Made by a program: the position numbers and the translations under genes. Below, in pieces: positions 11,186-20,375 of a DNA stretch of 64,000 bases; the first letter of the stretch is position 1, and every line of letters begins with the position of its first letter. Source of the DNA: Nothopassalora personata (lineage: Eukaryota; Ascomycota; Dothideomycetes; Mycosphaerellales; Mycosphaerellaceae); assembly GCA_033816765.1 (NCBI GenBank), contig CM066291.1, positions 682,001 through 746,000 on the forward strand. The letters are read 5' to 3'. The notes below the pieces were generated by a model. That model did not search any database. It was not told the origin of the DNA and saw only the letters and a program-made list of their open reading frames with translations.

Positions 11186-11577
11186 GACGTTGCTTATTGC
11201 CCGAGCAGTACGTGGTGCATCACGAGAGAGCTGTCGACAGATGACATGAAGTATTGACAAAGAAGAATCTCGACCTCTATGCTGTCTACAAGCGTCTTCT
11301 TTTTGTCACATAGACAAACCCTCTTTTTGTGTCATGAGCAGTAAGCATTGCAGAGCACCAGACCAGCATTCTGCTGAGAGCAGAGTCCACCAACATATTC
11401 AATGGGTCCGCCACCTCCGAAAAGTCGGAAACAACAAGCAAAGGACAACCCAGCCGCAAATACTGAGCCCAGTCATGCTACGACTTGTTGCGACCAGATA
11501 CATCTTACACATCGGGGCTGTTAGGTCTGGTCGTCTCTGGTGGCGTGGAGAAGATATCGTCGTCTGAGTCGTCCTGA
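11186..11577. other. Convergent intergenic region
   Basis: About 390 bp between the stop of the protease gene and the stop of the DUF7918 gene, which point at each other. No domain-bearing frame was seen; presumed shared 3' flank. Confidence 0.5.
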
Positions 11578-12845
11578 TCACATTGAGCGGGCGTTGCGGA
11601 AATTTGCTGTTGAGCTCGGCGTGAAGATCCGAGCAGCAACTTGAGAGCCGGAGTAAGAGGTCACCGAGAAAGCATCAACGGGCTCATCCTGGCGTGAAAT
11701 AGCGAGATCTTGGAGCCTGCTGGCCAGAGCGGTTGGCGGGACGCCGATAGGATGTTGACTCGGCCTGTGCATGTGACGTCCTCTGTTGGCCTCCTTTGAG
11801 TAGTCAGTTCACATCTAGACCTTGAAATAGCGTCAGACTCACATTCGTTGCCAGAGCACTCTCAGTGAGGACCGCTCTGTGGTAGCTTGACTCTTCTGAA
11901 GCTTCTTCGATGATGCTCGAATTTGGATCGAGTATAGATTGCAATATGCCTATCAGCAAGTCAGCCCACTAAAGTTCCCTGCAGACGATATTTGCACTTA
12001 CGTGAGGAACGGTAGTGGAAGATGTAAGTAGCTACTGGCTGGCGTGAGCCCTTGAGGTGCTCAGTCACCCATCTCTCCTCACTGACCCTAGTCTTTTCGG
12101 GTGCGGACAGACTGATTTCAAATCAGCTTTGCGCCTTTGCATCGTCGCTGGGTCAACTTACGTGATAACATGCGACATGGCATTTTCTCTGGCGGCCGAC
12201 TTTTTATTGTCCATGTTGATGCTGAAGCCTGTGTGTCTAGCCTTGAAAGGTTCCTGGTAGAGTCGCTTCTTGTGCGTGACCTCGACCTTGATGGTACCCA
12301 GCTCTTCCATGTTCGAGACTGGCCTATGTGATGTGGCCGAAGTTACAGCCCGGGTGGCAGTGGTAGCCGGTGTGAATATGATGTCCTGTCTGATCATCGA
12401 GGTCGCTCTTGAAGGCGTTCTTGACGACAGGGAGGAACTCTCATATGCCACTGATCTGATATTAGCGGCAGTCTAAGATGACAAAAGTGTTGAACTAACT
12501 AATCTCGACGTCAGTGAACTGATAGTTGTATTTCATGTCTGTCGCGACTCGAAGCCCCTTACTGCCGCCGGACATTGTGCCATTCTTCACGTCCATTTTC
12601 CCGAGCAGATGCGAGGACACAGCCTCTCCGTCCACATATACTTTGAAGCATAGGTCTGTGCCCTTGAAACTGTCCGTTTGCGCCACGTTCCATCTCACTT
12701 CGAAAGCTTGGTTCGAGCTGGCCTCCACTAAACGGTCGACAGTACGCTTTGCAGGCTCGGGCTTAACGCAGGTATGCTCTTGAAGGTCAGATCCGTTAGC
12801 GAAGATCGTGACTTGAACGCCCGGCAGTTCTTTCAAGATCGCCAT
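11578..12845 (-). CDS. DUF7918-family protein, five exons
   Basis: Proposed exons, in gene order: 12845-12500, 12450-12162, 12111-12002, 11949-11843 and 11793-11578, together 355 residues. All four introns are 49-52 bp with GT donors (GTTAGT, GTAAGT, GTAAGT, GTGAGT) and AG acceptors, and together they keep one frame. The N-terminus (MAILKELPGVQVTIFANG) followed by FKVYVDGEAV and a later TYIFHYRS block resembles the fungal DUF7918 family: a beta-rich domain, then a low-complexity C-terminus with a short basic/Ser-rich tail. The molecular role is unknown. It is divergent from the oxidoreductase gene at 13542, sharing about 700 bp of upstream DNA. Family assignment is from recognition, not a search. 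Confidence 0.75.
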
Positions 12846-13541
12846 ATTTGCTCCGTGGGTGCTCTAAATAAGTAAACAGCTTACGATGAAGCGCAAAGGA
12901 AGTTTGTCTTGCTGGTGAGGCGGATTTCGGGCTCGAATACAAATCGCCGTTCCTAGCGCGCCTATCACATGTCATCACGGCTATGAACGGCTTTTAGCTT
13001 CCTGTTACAGCTCGCCCAAGGAGAGCACTTTGCATGCCAACATGGGTTCTGTACGCACAAGCTACGACACCACACACCAACCTAAAAATACTCAGAGGCT
13101 CTCTGAGCCGCAGCGAAGGCAGGCAGCTAGCTGGGCGTGTTGCCTTCTCGGGATGGACTGACCAAAGTCTCGGGAGGACAACCATGAACAGCTCGCCGGT
13201 CGCCGCTCGGGAGATTGTCAGCAGAGCTGCGCAATCGCATCTAGGAGCTAGCACTATATCAGCAAGTTGGGGTCCTCATCGATCGCTCCTCAAAGAGGTT
13301 CACTCCACAAGACATCTTCTCGCGAGCACTGCACCTGTTTGAAGCAGCGTGATCATGGCGAATGTACTCGTCACCGTCATAACCATAAGCGTTCGAAGGT
13401 CGTTATTGAAACGACATTGGCTAGTTGAGCTTCAAAGTAGTCCTTGGCTTAATTCCTGCGCTGGAACTGCTCGACTCCTGGAGCTTCGAGACTGAATACA
13501 TATCCAAGATCAGTCCCTTCCCTGGTTGCAGGTTTTGCATC
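12846..13541. promoter_or_regulatory. Shared upstream region of a divergent gene pair
   Basis: About 700 bp between the ATGs of the DUF7918 gene (minus) and the CmcJ-like gene (plus). It must contain both promoters. No TATA box or known operator could be assigned with confidence, and the open frames inside it look like chance. Confidence 0.4.
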
Positions 13542-14652
13542 ATGCGAGAGGCAGCAACTTCGCCTAGCTATGGCATCTTTCGCTTCTACGAACCAGACCT
13601 CTCTGTACCAGCTGAGGAACGGGCAATCTTCGCGGGTCCAGCCAACATTCGAGCTGCAGAAGAGAAGATCCAACTTCATGACTTTCGCATCTCAAATGAC
13701 GTCGCCAAGGGCGCCAAAGGCCTGGATGTGCAAGCCTTCACCTACGTAAAGCACAAGTCTTCGTTGACCGCAGAAGAATTAGTCCAGGGCGACAATGTCG
13801 AGAGGATATATGTTCCCGAGACAATTGAAATGGTTCTGAAGCTGACTGGCGCCTCCTGTGGTGTGGTACACAATGTAGCTTTTAGAAGGGCTCCGGTCAC
13901 CAAAGCGTCTGATATCAACTTCGTCGACAGGGCTGGAGGCGAAAGGGATCAGGCTATCAAAGCGCTGCCTCGAGACCGCGTTCTGGGTGAGTTAAGATCA
14001 TGTTAGTGGATGCAATGGCTGAAACATGGCAGTCAACGGCCGAGATGCAGCCACCGGGAGTGAGCCTTCTCGCCATGCTCACTGTGACATGATCTTGGAG
14101 TCGCTGCGTGATACGTTAACAATGTGCCGACGTGACATTTGCGAAATTGCCAAGCCAGCTGCTGAAGCTGAAGCGGCGAGAGCTCAAGGAGCTGTGGTAC
14201 GAGTTCCTCGTTACGCAGCTTTCAGTGTTTGGGTAAGTACAAAATCCAGATGTTGAACCATCCGCCCTGAGTACAGTGCTGACTTCGCTCCACAGCGCCC
14301 GTTGAAGACCGTCAAACGCGACCCAATAGCAGTTCTCGACTGGCGCAGCATCGATCCGTCCGAGCTACCCATCACAGACTTTCGCGTCCCAAGCGAAGTC
14401 ACAGAGAACGGCGAGTATATTGTCAAGGCATGGCTGCACGCTCCCCCACAAAATCCCGACAATCTCAAGTGGTACTGGATGCCGAATCAGACTCCTGAAG
14501 ATGTGTGTATCATCAAATTCTCGGACTCAGCATCGGCCGAAGATCCCACTATCGCCGCCGGATGCATCCACTGCTCCCCTATCATCCCGGGGACGGAGAA
14601 TGAGGAGGTGAGGCAGAGTGTCGAGACTAGGGTTTATGCTATCTGGGACTAG
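13542..14652 (+). CDS. CmcJ/NvfI/AsaB-like oxidoreductase, three exons
   Basis: Proposed exons 13542-13986, 14033-14232 and 14296-14652, 333 residues. Intron 1 (46 bp) is GTGAGT...GGCAG; intron 2 (63 bp) is GTAAGT...CACAG with a GCTGAC branch. The product fits the fungal CmcJ/AsaB hydroxylase-desaturase family: N-terminal IFRFYEPDLSVPAEER, central IYVPETIEMVLKLTGAS, SRHAHCD with an H-x-D pair in the usual metal-ligand position, then FSVWRPL, LDWRSIDP, KWYWMPNQTPED and a distal CIHCSP histidine. The C-terminal block SVETRVYAIWD fits the usual ESIEVR-type ending. Members act in secondary metabolism, but no biosynthetic cluster is visible nearby. The ATG at 13542 (MREAATSPSYG) is chosen because the frame further upstream has no ATG. 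Confidence 0.75.
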
Positions 14653-14736
14653 CTATTGGGATCTCAGCAACGACAATGACTGGCGTCGTGTCTTTCGATC
14701 TCAACTATTTTGGGTGTATGCAACGACGATCTCACC

Positions 14737-15239
14737 CTAGCCATCAGGGTGATTGAAGCCGCGGACATACTGCTCCAGTAGCTCGCGCGATATATCTAAG
14801 GCGGAGTTGGCGTTCATCTCTTTCTCCTGCCTGTCCCGAATCCGTTGTCACAGAAGCTCCTCATCTAACTTGAACTAGACCAAGACCAATCGTGCTGCGT
14901 GGCTCTCTGAAATCGTCGCGATCTCCTTTCGCGTATAATGATCGGTCAAGCACTATTTCGACATCTTCCTTCAGCTTTCGCCGCGATTGCAGGAAGACAA
15001 CATCAGCTTCATCTTGGTACTCGTCATACTTTCCAGGCTCGTAGTCGACGCCGCAAGTGCCGTGTCTGGCTGCGATTATCTCGTAATCAGAAAATCTCTG
15101 GAAGGTTGACAGTGTACCGCAAATTGCTTCGGCCAATGTTGTTCTGCCAGAGCCTAATGGAAATGATTAGGTGGGACTATGGACGCGGTCATACAGATTT
15201 ATCCGAGATCCCGCATGTCATCAACACAACGAGTCGCTG
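14737..15239 (-). pseudogene. Decayed P-loop (AAA_33-type) ATPase/kinase
   Basis: Recognisable parts, in gene order: LVVLMTCGIS (about 15239-15205), a Walker A remnant GSGRTTLAEA (near 15150), FLQSRRKLKEDVEIVLDRS with the usual downstream VLDRS motif, then a C-terminal RLVLV...ALDISRELLEQYVRGF block (to 14737). The pieces do not make one protein. The first two need an intron for which no GT donor lies in the right phase (TCTCGG is followed by ATAAAT, not GTAAAT). A +1 frame change occurs near 14915, and TAG and TGA stops follow. These changes are not RIP-like. Family members phosphorylate small molecules or are uncharacterised. Confidence 0.6.
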
Positions 15240-16740
15240 GTCTCGAGTTGTTCTCAGAAGATGTGGTGTGAGCTCTGCTAGAATCTGGACTGGGTCGTGC
15301 TGATGAATGGTGATTGGATGTGTCATTACAGATATGAACAGGAACATGTCTCGAGGATGCAGAGCGCGTGGGCATAAATTCAGTGGTGACGAGCCTGTCT
15401 CGTGACTCATGTCACAAGAGTATGGGATGCTCGTGTTTGCGGCGAGATTGACTGTTGACGGGGAACCGCACGTCTTGGCGGACATGTGAGAGTTGAGATG
15501 ATCTTGCAGCACGACAAGGCTCACACCTTCACATTCTAGGTGCAGAATACGACAAAAAGACATCTTATCTTACGAAGTTGCTGTGTATCGCGTGCCGCGC
15601 ACGTCCCGGGACGAGTTTCTACAAATGTAGTAGCTGGAGGAGTCCTGTTTACTCATGATCAACCATGCAGCTGGCTCGGCCGCTGATGTTATACAGACGG
15701 TGGTGCGCCTGGTATGCCATCTCTACATATGGGCAGCTATATCTTGAGTTATGTGGCCGGCAGGATGGTCGTGATTGTCGAGCGAGATAGTCAAGATGGC
15801 CATGAGGCATCACCAACATCGAGGTCGTTCCTCGGATTCCGATAACTGTGGGTGTTGCAGGGCGTCATGCAGCTCCTTCTACGCGCTCGATGCAGAGTCA
15901 CATCCCGGAGCCTCAATGCCAGCGCTTCTAGCATCACGACACAGTAACCCAGGCCGACAAGCGGGCTGTTCGGTTCTTTCTCGAGAATGGTAACAGACCA
16001 GGCAAATGTTCGATGACAATTCACAACCAAGAAGATTTGCAGAGTCCTGACATCTCTCTTGAGGCCGAAGGCTTCTCCTTTGACCCCGCTACGGTTCAGA
16101 GCGCACTCGACAGCATCCTGCAGGTGGTGACAGTTTTGCAGCACGGAGGAAGAATGGAGGGTCACATCCTGCTGTTCAGACAGGGCGAAGTAGACTTCAA
16201 CTTAGCCGCCATTCTCCTTCTGCACTGGAATCTGGATGGGGTGCTGGATGCTGATGCCGATTCTGCCGTCATCGCTGCAGACGAATCGCTCACGCGTTGT
16301 GGTCTGAGCGAGCTTCATCAACCCGCCGCTGGTTGTCACGCTCACTTCTGTCGTCACGCTTGTATTGCCTACACACATATTGCCAGCCGCCCCTATTGTA
16401 AAATTTCCACAGCCAGCTTCCACAATATCCGCGTCAATGGTCGCCACAATGTCCGACTGGGATGAAGCCGATATCGAGCGCCTGATGGAGATACCTGTAC
16501 GCGATTTGATGCCGGGTCCATGCCAACGTGAAGCTAGTATGGGTATAGAGTGAGCATTTAAATAAGGGAGAGCATGCGCGCCTGGCACATCGTAGAGACA
16601 GCGCCGTCGAATTTTCTGGCATGCGCCGTACCAACTGGAAGCCTCTCTGAGTATGTCCAGTGGTCTGCTTCGTCGAGAGTCGACAGCATTCACCCTCCTA
16701 GCATCCACCCCAACTTCCCGAATGGACTAGATCTGTCGGG
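15240..16740. other. Unresolved stretch, ambiguous open frames
   Basis: About 1.5 kb of unmutated host sequence with overlapping open frames on both strands and no recognised domain. The plus frame at 16013-16465 begins with a plausible acidic helical segment (DISLEAEGFSFDPATVQ). The minus frame at 16202-16708 is described separately. They overlap, so at most one is likely to be coding in that overlap. Confidence 0.35.
16202..16708 (-). CDS. Hypothetical protein (low confidence)
   Basis: A 168-codon open frame. Its second half (EAGCGNFTIGAAGNMCVGN, then Thr/Val/Ser-rich sequence and a third cysteine) looks more protein-like than chance. The first half is Arg/Ser-rich and may not be coding. 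No domain recognised, and a competing plus-strand frame overlaps it. Confidence 0.2.
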   Translation of the reverse strand: MDARRVNAVDSRRSRPLDILREASSWYGACQKIRRRCLYDVPGAHALPYLNAHSIPILASRWHGPGIKSRTGISIRRSISASSQSDIVATIDADIVEAGCGNFTIGAAGNMCVGNTSVTTEVSVTTSGGLMKLAQTTTRERFVCSDDGRIGISIQHPIQIPVQKENGG

Positions 16741-16747
16741 ATGGTAG

Positions 16748-16912
16748 GTGGAAGTGAAGTGTCAGCTCTGTGAGTGTGGCGCCAATGCCACCAAACTGAT
16801 CATTGGCGGCATGCCTTCCCGTCGTCTGATGGAGCTGAAGAAGCACATGAAGGATGTGCACGGCGCAAATGCGCTAGTCCGCAGCCTCGACAAACGTTGT
16901 GAGCGCAAGTAG
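16748..16912 (+). CDS. Possible exon with a C2H2-like zinc-finger pattern
   Basis: A 54-codon open segment following a GGTAG that could be a splice acceptor. It reads KCQLCECGANATK...LKKHMKDVHG: a C-x2-C pair and an H-x4-H pair about 26 residues apart, ending at a TAG. There is no ATG in frame, so it would have to be an internal or terminal exon. A possible upstream start (MSDWDEADIERLMEI, 16449) cannot be joined in phase with standard splice sites. Confidence 0.3.
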   Translation: MEVKCQLCECGANATKLIIGGMPSRRLMELKKHMKDVHGANALVRSLDKRCERK

Positions 16913-17313
16913 AATAGTAAGGGCGACGTCAAGCTCATGTTGGCTGGTAAGCCTCCAAAATACCGGCGTACCGCCCAGTGCCACAGATGTACTGCGCAGC
17001 ACTGAGCGCCATGAGTGAAGCCTCGATTGCGCCACCACAGCAGGTCACTGTGCCATCGGAGGCGCCTCCAGTTGACCACGACGGCTTCATGGCCGTACAA
17101 TTGAAGTACAAAGAAGTGGAGCGCCTGCCCATACTAGCATATCGCAGACTTGAAAATGCGCTTGCCGAGTGGCAGACACCACTGACCATGGGGCAGAGAC
17201 TGGCGCATACTATAATCGCTTGAGGGAACTTCTCGGCCGAAACAATTGAGTATGGTATCATCCAAAATGCCATCATAACATCACTAACCGCCGCCGCCGC
17301 AACCAAAGACGAC

Positions 17314-18531
17314 TCAATCTTCATCGATCTTCTCCCACGATATGCTACCAGCACTGGCGCTCAAATCCTCTTCACTAGCAGCTCTTTCCACCACCGGCCT
17401 GCGACCGGCACCCATCATCCACGCAATGAACGACGGTGGCATGATACCACCAATCAAGTCATAGGTCAGACTGCCACGGCCTACATGAATCGTGCTCCGC
17501 GGCCGCCGCGAAACAAGAGTATCGAAAACGGTATCATGGAGATATCGCAGCGGCGTGGGCTTCAACTTCGGCGCTGGTACACCATCTCTTCTCCGCCTAG
17601 CGGTCATCGCCGGAATATCAACATGGCCCAGCTTCAGATGCGACACAGTCACCCCATCCTGCCGCAGCTCTGCGGAAAGAGTCGAAACAAATCCTTGAAG
17701 CGCACCAAACACCGTACTCTCCACCGCATGCATGGGCGGCCTCAACGACGGCGTAACGCTTGGTGTCAGCAGCAGCACCTTCGCCTTATGCTCCACCACG
17801 CTCGGCAACAGCATCTGCGTCGCGGCAATCGTACTCAGCACTTTCGCATTCAACGCATCGCTCCACTCCTCACTCGTCAGATCCTCCACCCGCACTGGCG
17901 CAGATTTCGTATCCGGCACCAGCACCAACCCTCTCAGGCGTAACTTATGCGGCTCCGCCCCATCGAACGCAACATGCGACCGGCTAAGCAACTGCTGAAA
18001 CCGCACCAACTGGTTCTGCGCCCTGAACGGATCTCCCAGGTCCAGAGATAGCGGTATAAGATCCGCCCGACTCCGCGCGCGGATGTAATGTTCATCCTCC
18101 GCCGTGCTAGCAACGACATACACCACAAAGCCCCTCCTCTCTAGATCCAAGTACAGCGCACTCGTCAAGGGGTTCGCGACCGCGCCTGCGACCACTACGA
18201 CTTCCGTCCTCGCACCACTGGGCGACTTCTTCGCTCGCCTCTTCCTGTTCGCGCTCCTACTGCGGACGTAAACGAGCGTTCCAACTGAGCCTGTTACGAG
18301 GAATGCAACGATGGCGGCTGTGAGAGCTTTGTTTCGGAGGATCCATCGTTCGATTTGCTGGAGTGTGGTGGGAGGAGGGAGTCGGCGGGGTGGTGGGGAG
18401 AAAGGTTTCGAAGGTGAGTGGAAGCGGTCTTTGAGAGTTCCGGCGACTTGGTCGAAGTGGCGTTCTACGTCTGCGGCGATGGCGTCGAATTGGGTGCGGG
18501 CGTAGTTTATGAGTTGTTGGGCGTCGGTCAT
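17314..18531 (-). CDS. DUF1776-family (YSC83-like) SDR-fold protein
   Basis: Single-exon gene of 405 codons with an ATG at 18531. Residues about 68-90 (LTAAIVAFLVTGSVGTLVYV) form one membrane segment after a charged, proline-rich N-terminus. The rest resembles a short-chain dehydrogenase fold without its canonical glycine motif: VVVVAGAVANPLTSALYLDL, a later VLLLTPSVTPS and TVSHLKLGHVDI. This matches the fungal DUF1776 family, whose yeast member YSC83 is mitochondrial. The biochemical role is unknown. The gene is complete and unmutated and marks the right side of the host island. Confidence 0.8.
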   Translation of the reverse strand: MTDAQQLINYARTQFDAIAADVERHFDQVAGTLKDRFHSPSKPFSPPPRRLPPPTTLQQIERWILRNKALTAAIVAFLVTGSVGTLVYVRSRSANRKRRAKKSPSGARTEVVVVAGAVANPLTSALYLDLERRGFVVYVVASTAEDEHYIRARSRADLIPLSLDLGDPFRAQNQLVRFQQLLSRSHVAFDGAEPHKLRLRGLVLVPDTKSAPVRVEDLTSEEWSDALNAKVLSTIAATQMLLPSVVEHKAKVLLLTPSVTPSLRPPMHAVESTVFGALQGFVSTLSAELRQDGVTVSHLKLGHVDIPAMTARRRRDGVPAPKLKPTPLRYLHDTVFDTLVSRRPRSTIHVGRGSLTYDLIGGIMPPSFIAWMMGAGRRPVVERAASEEDLSASAGSISWEKIDED

Positions 18532-19768
18532 GATTGCTGTGCGGTCTGATGAAGGGAAGAGAGGATGTGATGGGGGTGATGTTTGAGTGATGAAGCTCGA
18601 GGTGTAAGAGGTGGGGTGAGACTTACCTCAGCAAGCTCAGTCGCTTCTTTCTCGGCTCGGCACCGTTTAGCTCCGATCATTACGGGTTAGCACGGTTTAG
18701 CACGGTTTAGCCAATCGGGTGATTCCGCAGCAGCGAGCCTTGGCGAAGCGTCTAAGATCGAATAGGGCTTGTTTTAGTGCAGCTTAAAGCTATGTAGTAC
18801 TACTACTATATTTTAGTACGCGATAGTAACCGATTACTACGCCCGGCCGAGCTCCTATAGATTTAAATAATAGCGCCGATAGTAGAGATTACGACGGCGT
18901 CGAGAACGTAACGATCCGATAGCGCATTATATACGAAGTATATCCTCGAATATAAAACCGACTTTATATAGTTTAAACTAATATTAGCTAGCGAGCTACT
19001 AACGCCTCTTACGAGTATACTACTACCCCTATTTGATTCCTTAGGCTAAATAAGTAAGAGTTATTAATGTTAAAAGTAGTATATTATATTCGGTAGGCGC
19101 GCTAAGACGCGAAGCTAGGTAAATATATAACTATTAAGTCTATTATATAGCGCGCAATTGTCTATCGTGCCGTATACTATACGTACACCTTCCTAGTTAA
19201 TCGTACGCTTCATAGTCGTACTAGTGTAGTTATATCGCTATAGTAGAACATTAGTATTTAATAAGAGCGTAGTTTACGTAGTGTTTTAAATACTCTATTT
19301 ACCCCTATTTATACGGGTCTTAACGGGTTAGTACCGTTTCGTACGGTTTAGCTAATAAGAGGGTAGCGCTAGGTGCTATATACCGCGTTATCTATAGTAG
19401 TAGGCGGTACGCGTAGTAGTCTTAGTAGCTTAACGGATCTCTACGCTCGCTTCTTAATAACACCCTTTTTACGGGCTAGTACCGATCTATATGCTTTAGT
19501 AGACTTTAGTACGCTTCGAATATACCTTTAGTAGCGAATACGTCGTCTAGAAAAGCCGATAGGAGAGGTAAGCGGGCGAAGGCGAAACGTCTAAAGCCGT
19601 ATACGCTAGATACGACGACATTCTTAGCCTCTCGTCTCTATCCTTAGCCTCTCGTCTCGATACTATTCGATATCGTTATCCCCGAGAGCGTCTAAAGGAG
19701 GCTATAGATAAAGCTCGAAACGTACGCTATATAAATATCTAGTAGCGTATTATCTATTAGTATCTATA
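18532..19768. other. Promoter side of the DUF1776 gene, then RIP-mutated DNA
   Basis: The first about 230 bp are unmutated. From about 18770 the sequence turns TpA-rich and CpA-poor with no recognisable gene. A motif with ACGGGTTAG and ACGGTTTAG occurs unmutated at 18683-18715 and again in altered form at 19328-19360, suggesting the ends of a degraded repeat. Confidence 0.45.
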
Positions 19769-19966
19769 TATAAGGGTAGCCTATAGCTAACCCTTATATA
19801 TAATACGGCTATGCCCGGCTTAGTATACTACACGTAACGCATATACGTACACTAGGAGACGCGTATAGCGTTAATAGAAGAAAGTAAGCTTTAGTTTATC
19901 TACGATTAGAAGATCGTAGGCGTGCTATATATTACGACATCCCCTTATAGCCTTACGGCCCTTATA
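19769..19966 (+). repeat. 5' LTR of element B
   Basis: Begins TATAAGGGTAGCC and ends CCCTTATA; a near-duplicate end at 19949 makes the exact boundary uncertain by 17 bp. The segment AAGCTTTAG at 19886-19894 sits where A has AAGAATTAG. Confidence 0.65.
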
Positions 19967-19969
19967 GTT

Positions 19970-19978
19970 CTAAAGCTT
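19970..19978 (+). other. Candidate self-priming primer-binding site of B
   Basis: CTAAAGCTT, the exact reverse complement of AAGCTTTAG at 19886-19894 in the same element's LTR. It differs from the A/C site at two positions, and both are compensated in the LTR. Confidence 0.6.
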
Positions 19979-20375
19979 CCCTTCGTTATAATCTATACAC
20001 GCTATAGAGCCCGATCGCGACGTACACGACGGCGAGTCGCCTACGCCGCCCCTAAGCCCTAGAGCATAGTAGTAGGCGCGTCGTGTAGCCTTAGTTACGA
20101 GAAGAGAGGCCTTACGGGCTAAGATTAAAGAGTAAGAGATATAGCGGGAGATCGAGCGGCTAGAGATCTTACGCGCTATAAGCGTACCGCCTCTAGAGCG
20201 TATAGGAGGGAGGATATAAGGGTACCTACTTAGGTAGTACGAAGTTGTTAGATAAGGTATCTAAGAGGAGCGCGAGGTGCGCGAAGTAGATATATAAGCC
20301 GAGGCACGCGGGTCGGCCCGGGCCCGGTTACGTAACGCGCTACGTTTACTCGTCGTACGGCTATAGGCCGTTATA

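Noticed and set aside
10280..11260. 326-codon minus-strand frame opposite the aspartic protease
   Set aside because: The protease frame carries both catalytic motifs; the reverse frame has no domain.
18683..18715. Telomere-like TTAG repeats
   Set aside because: The unit is ACGGTTTAGC-like and only two to three copies exist; fungal telomeres are TTAGGG.
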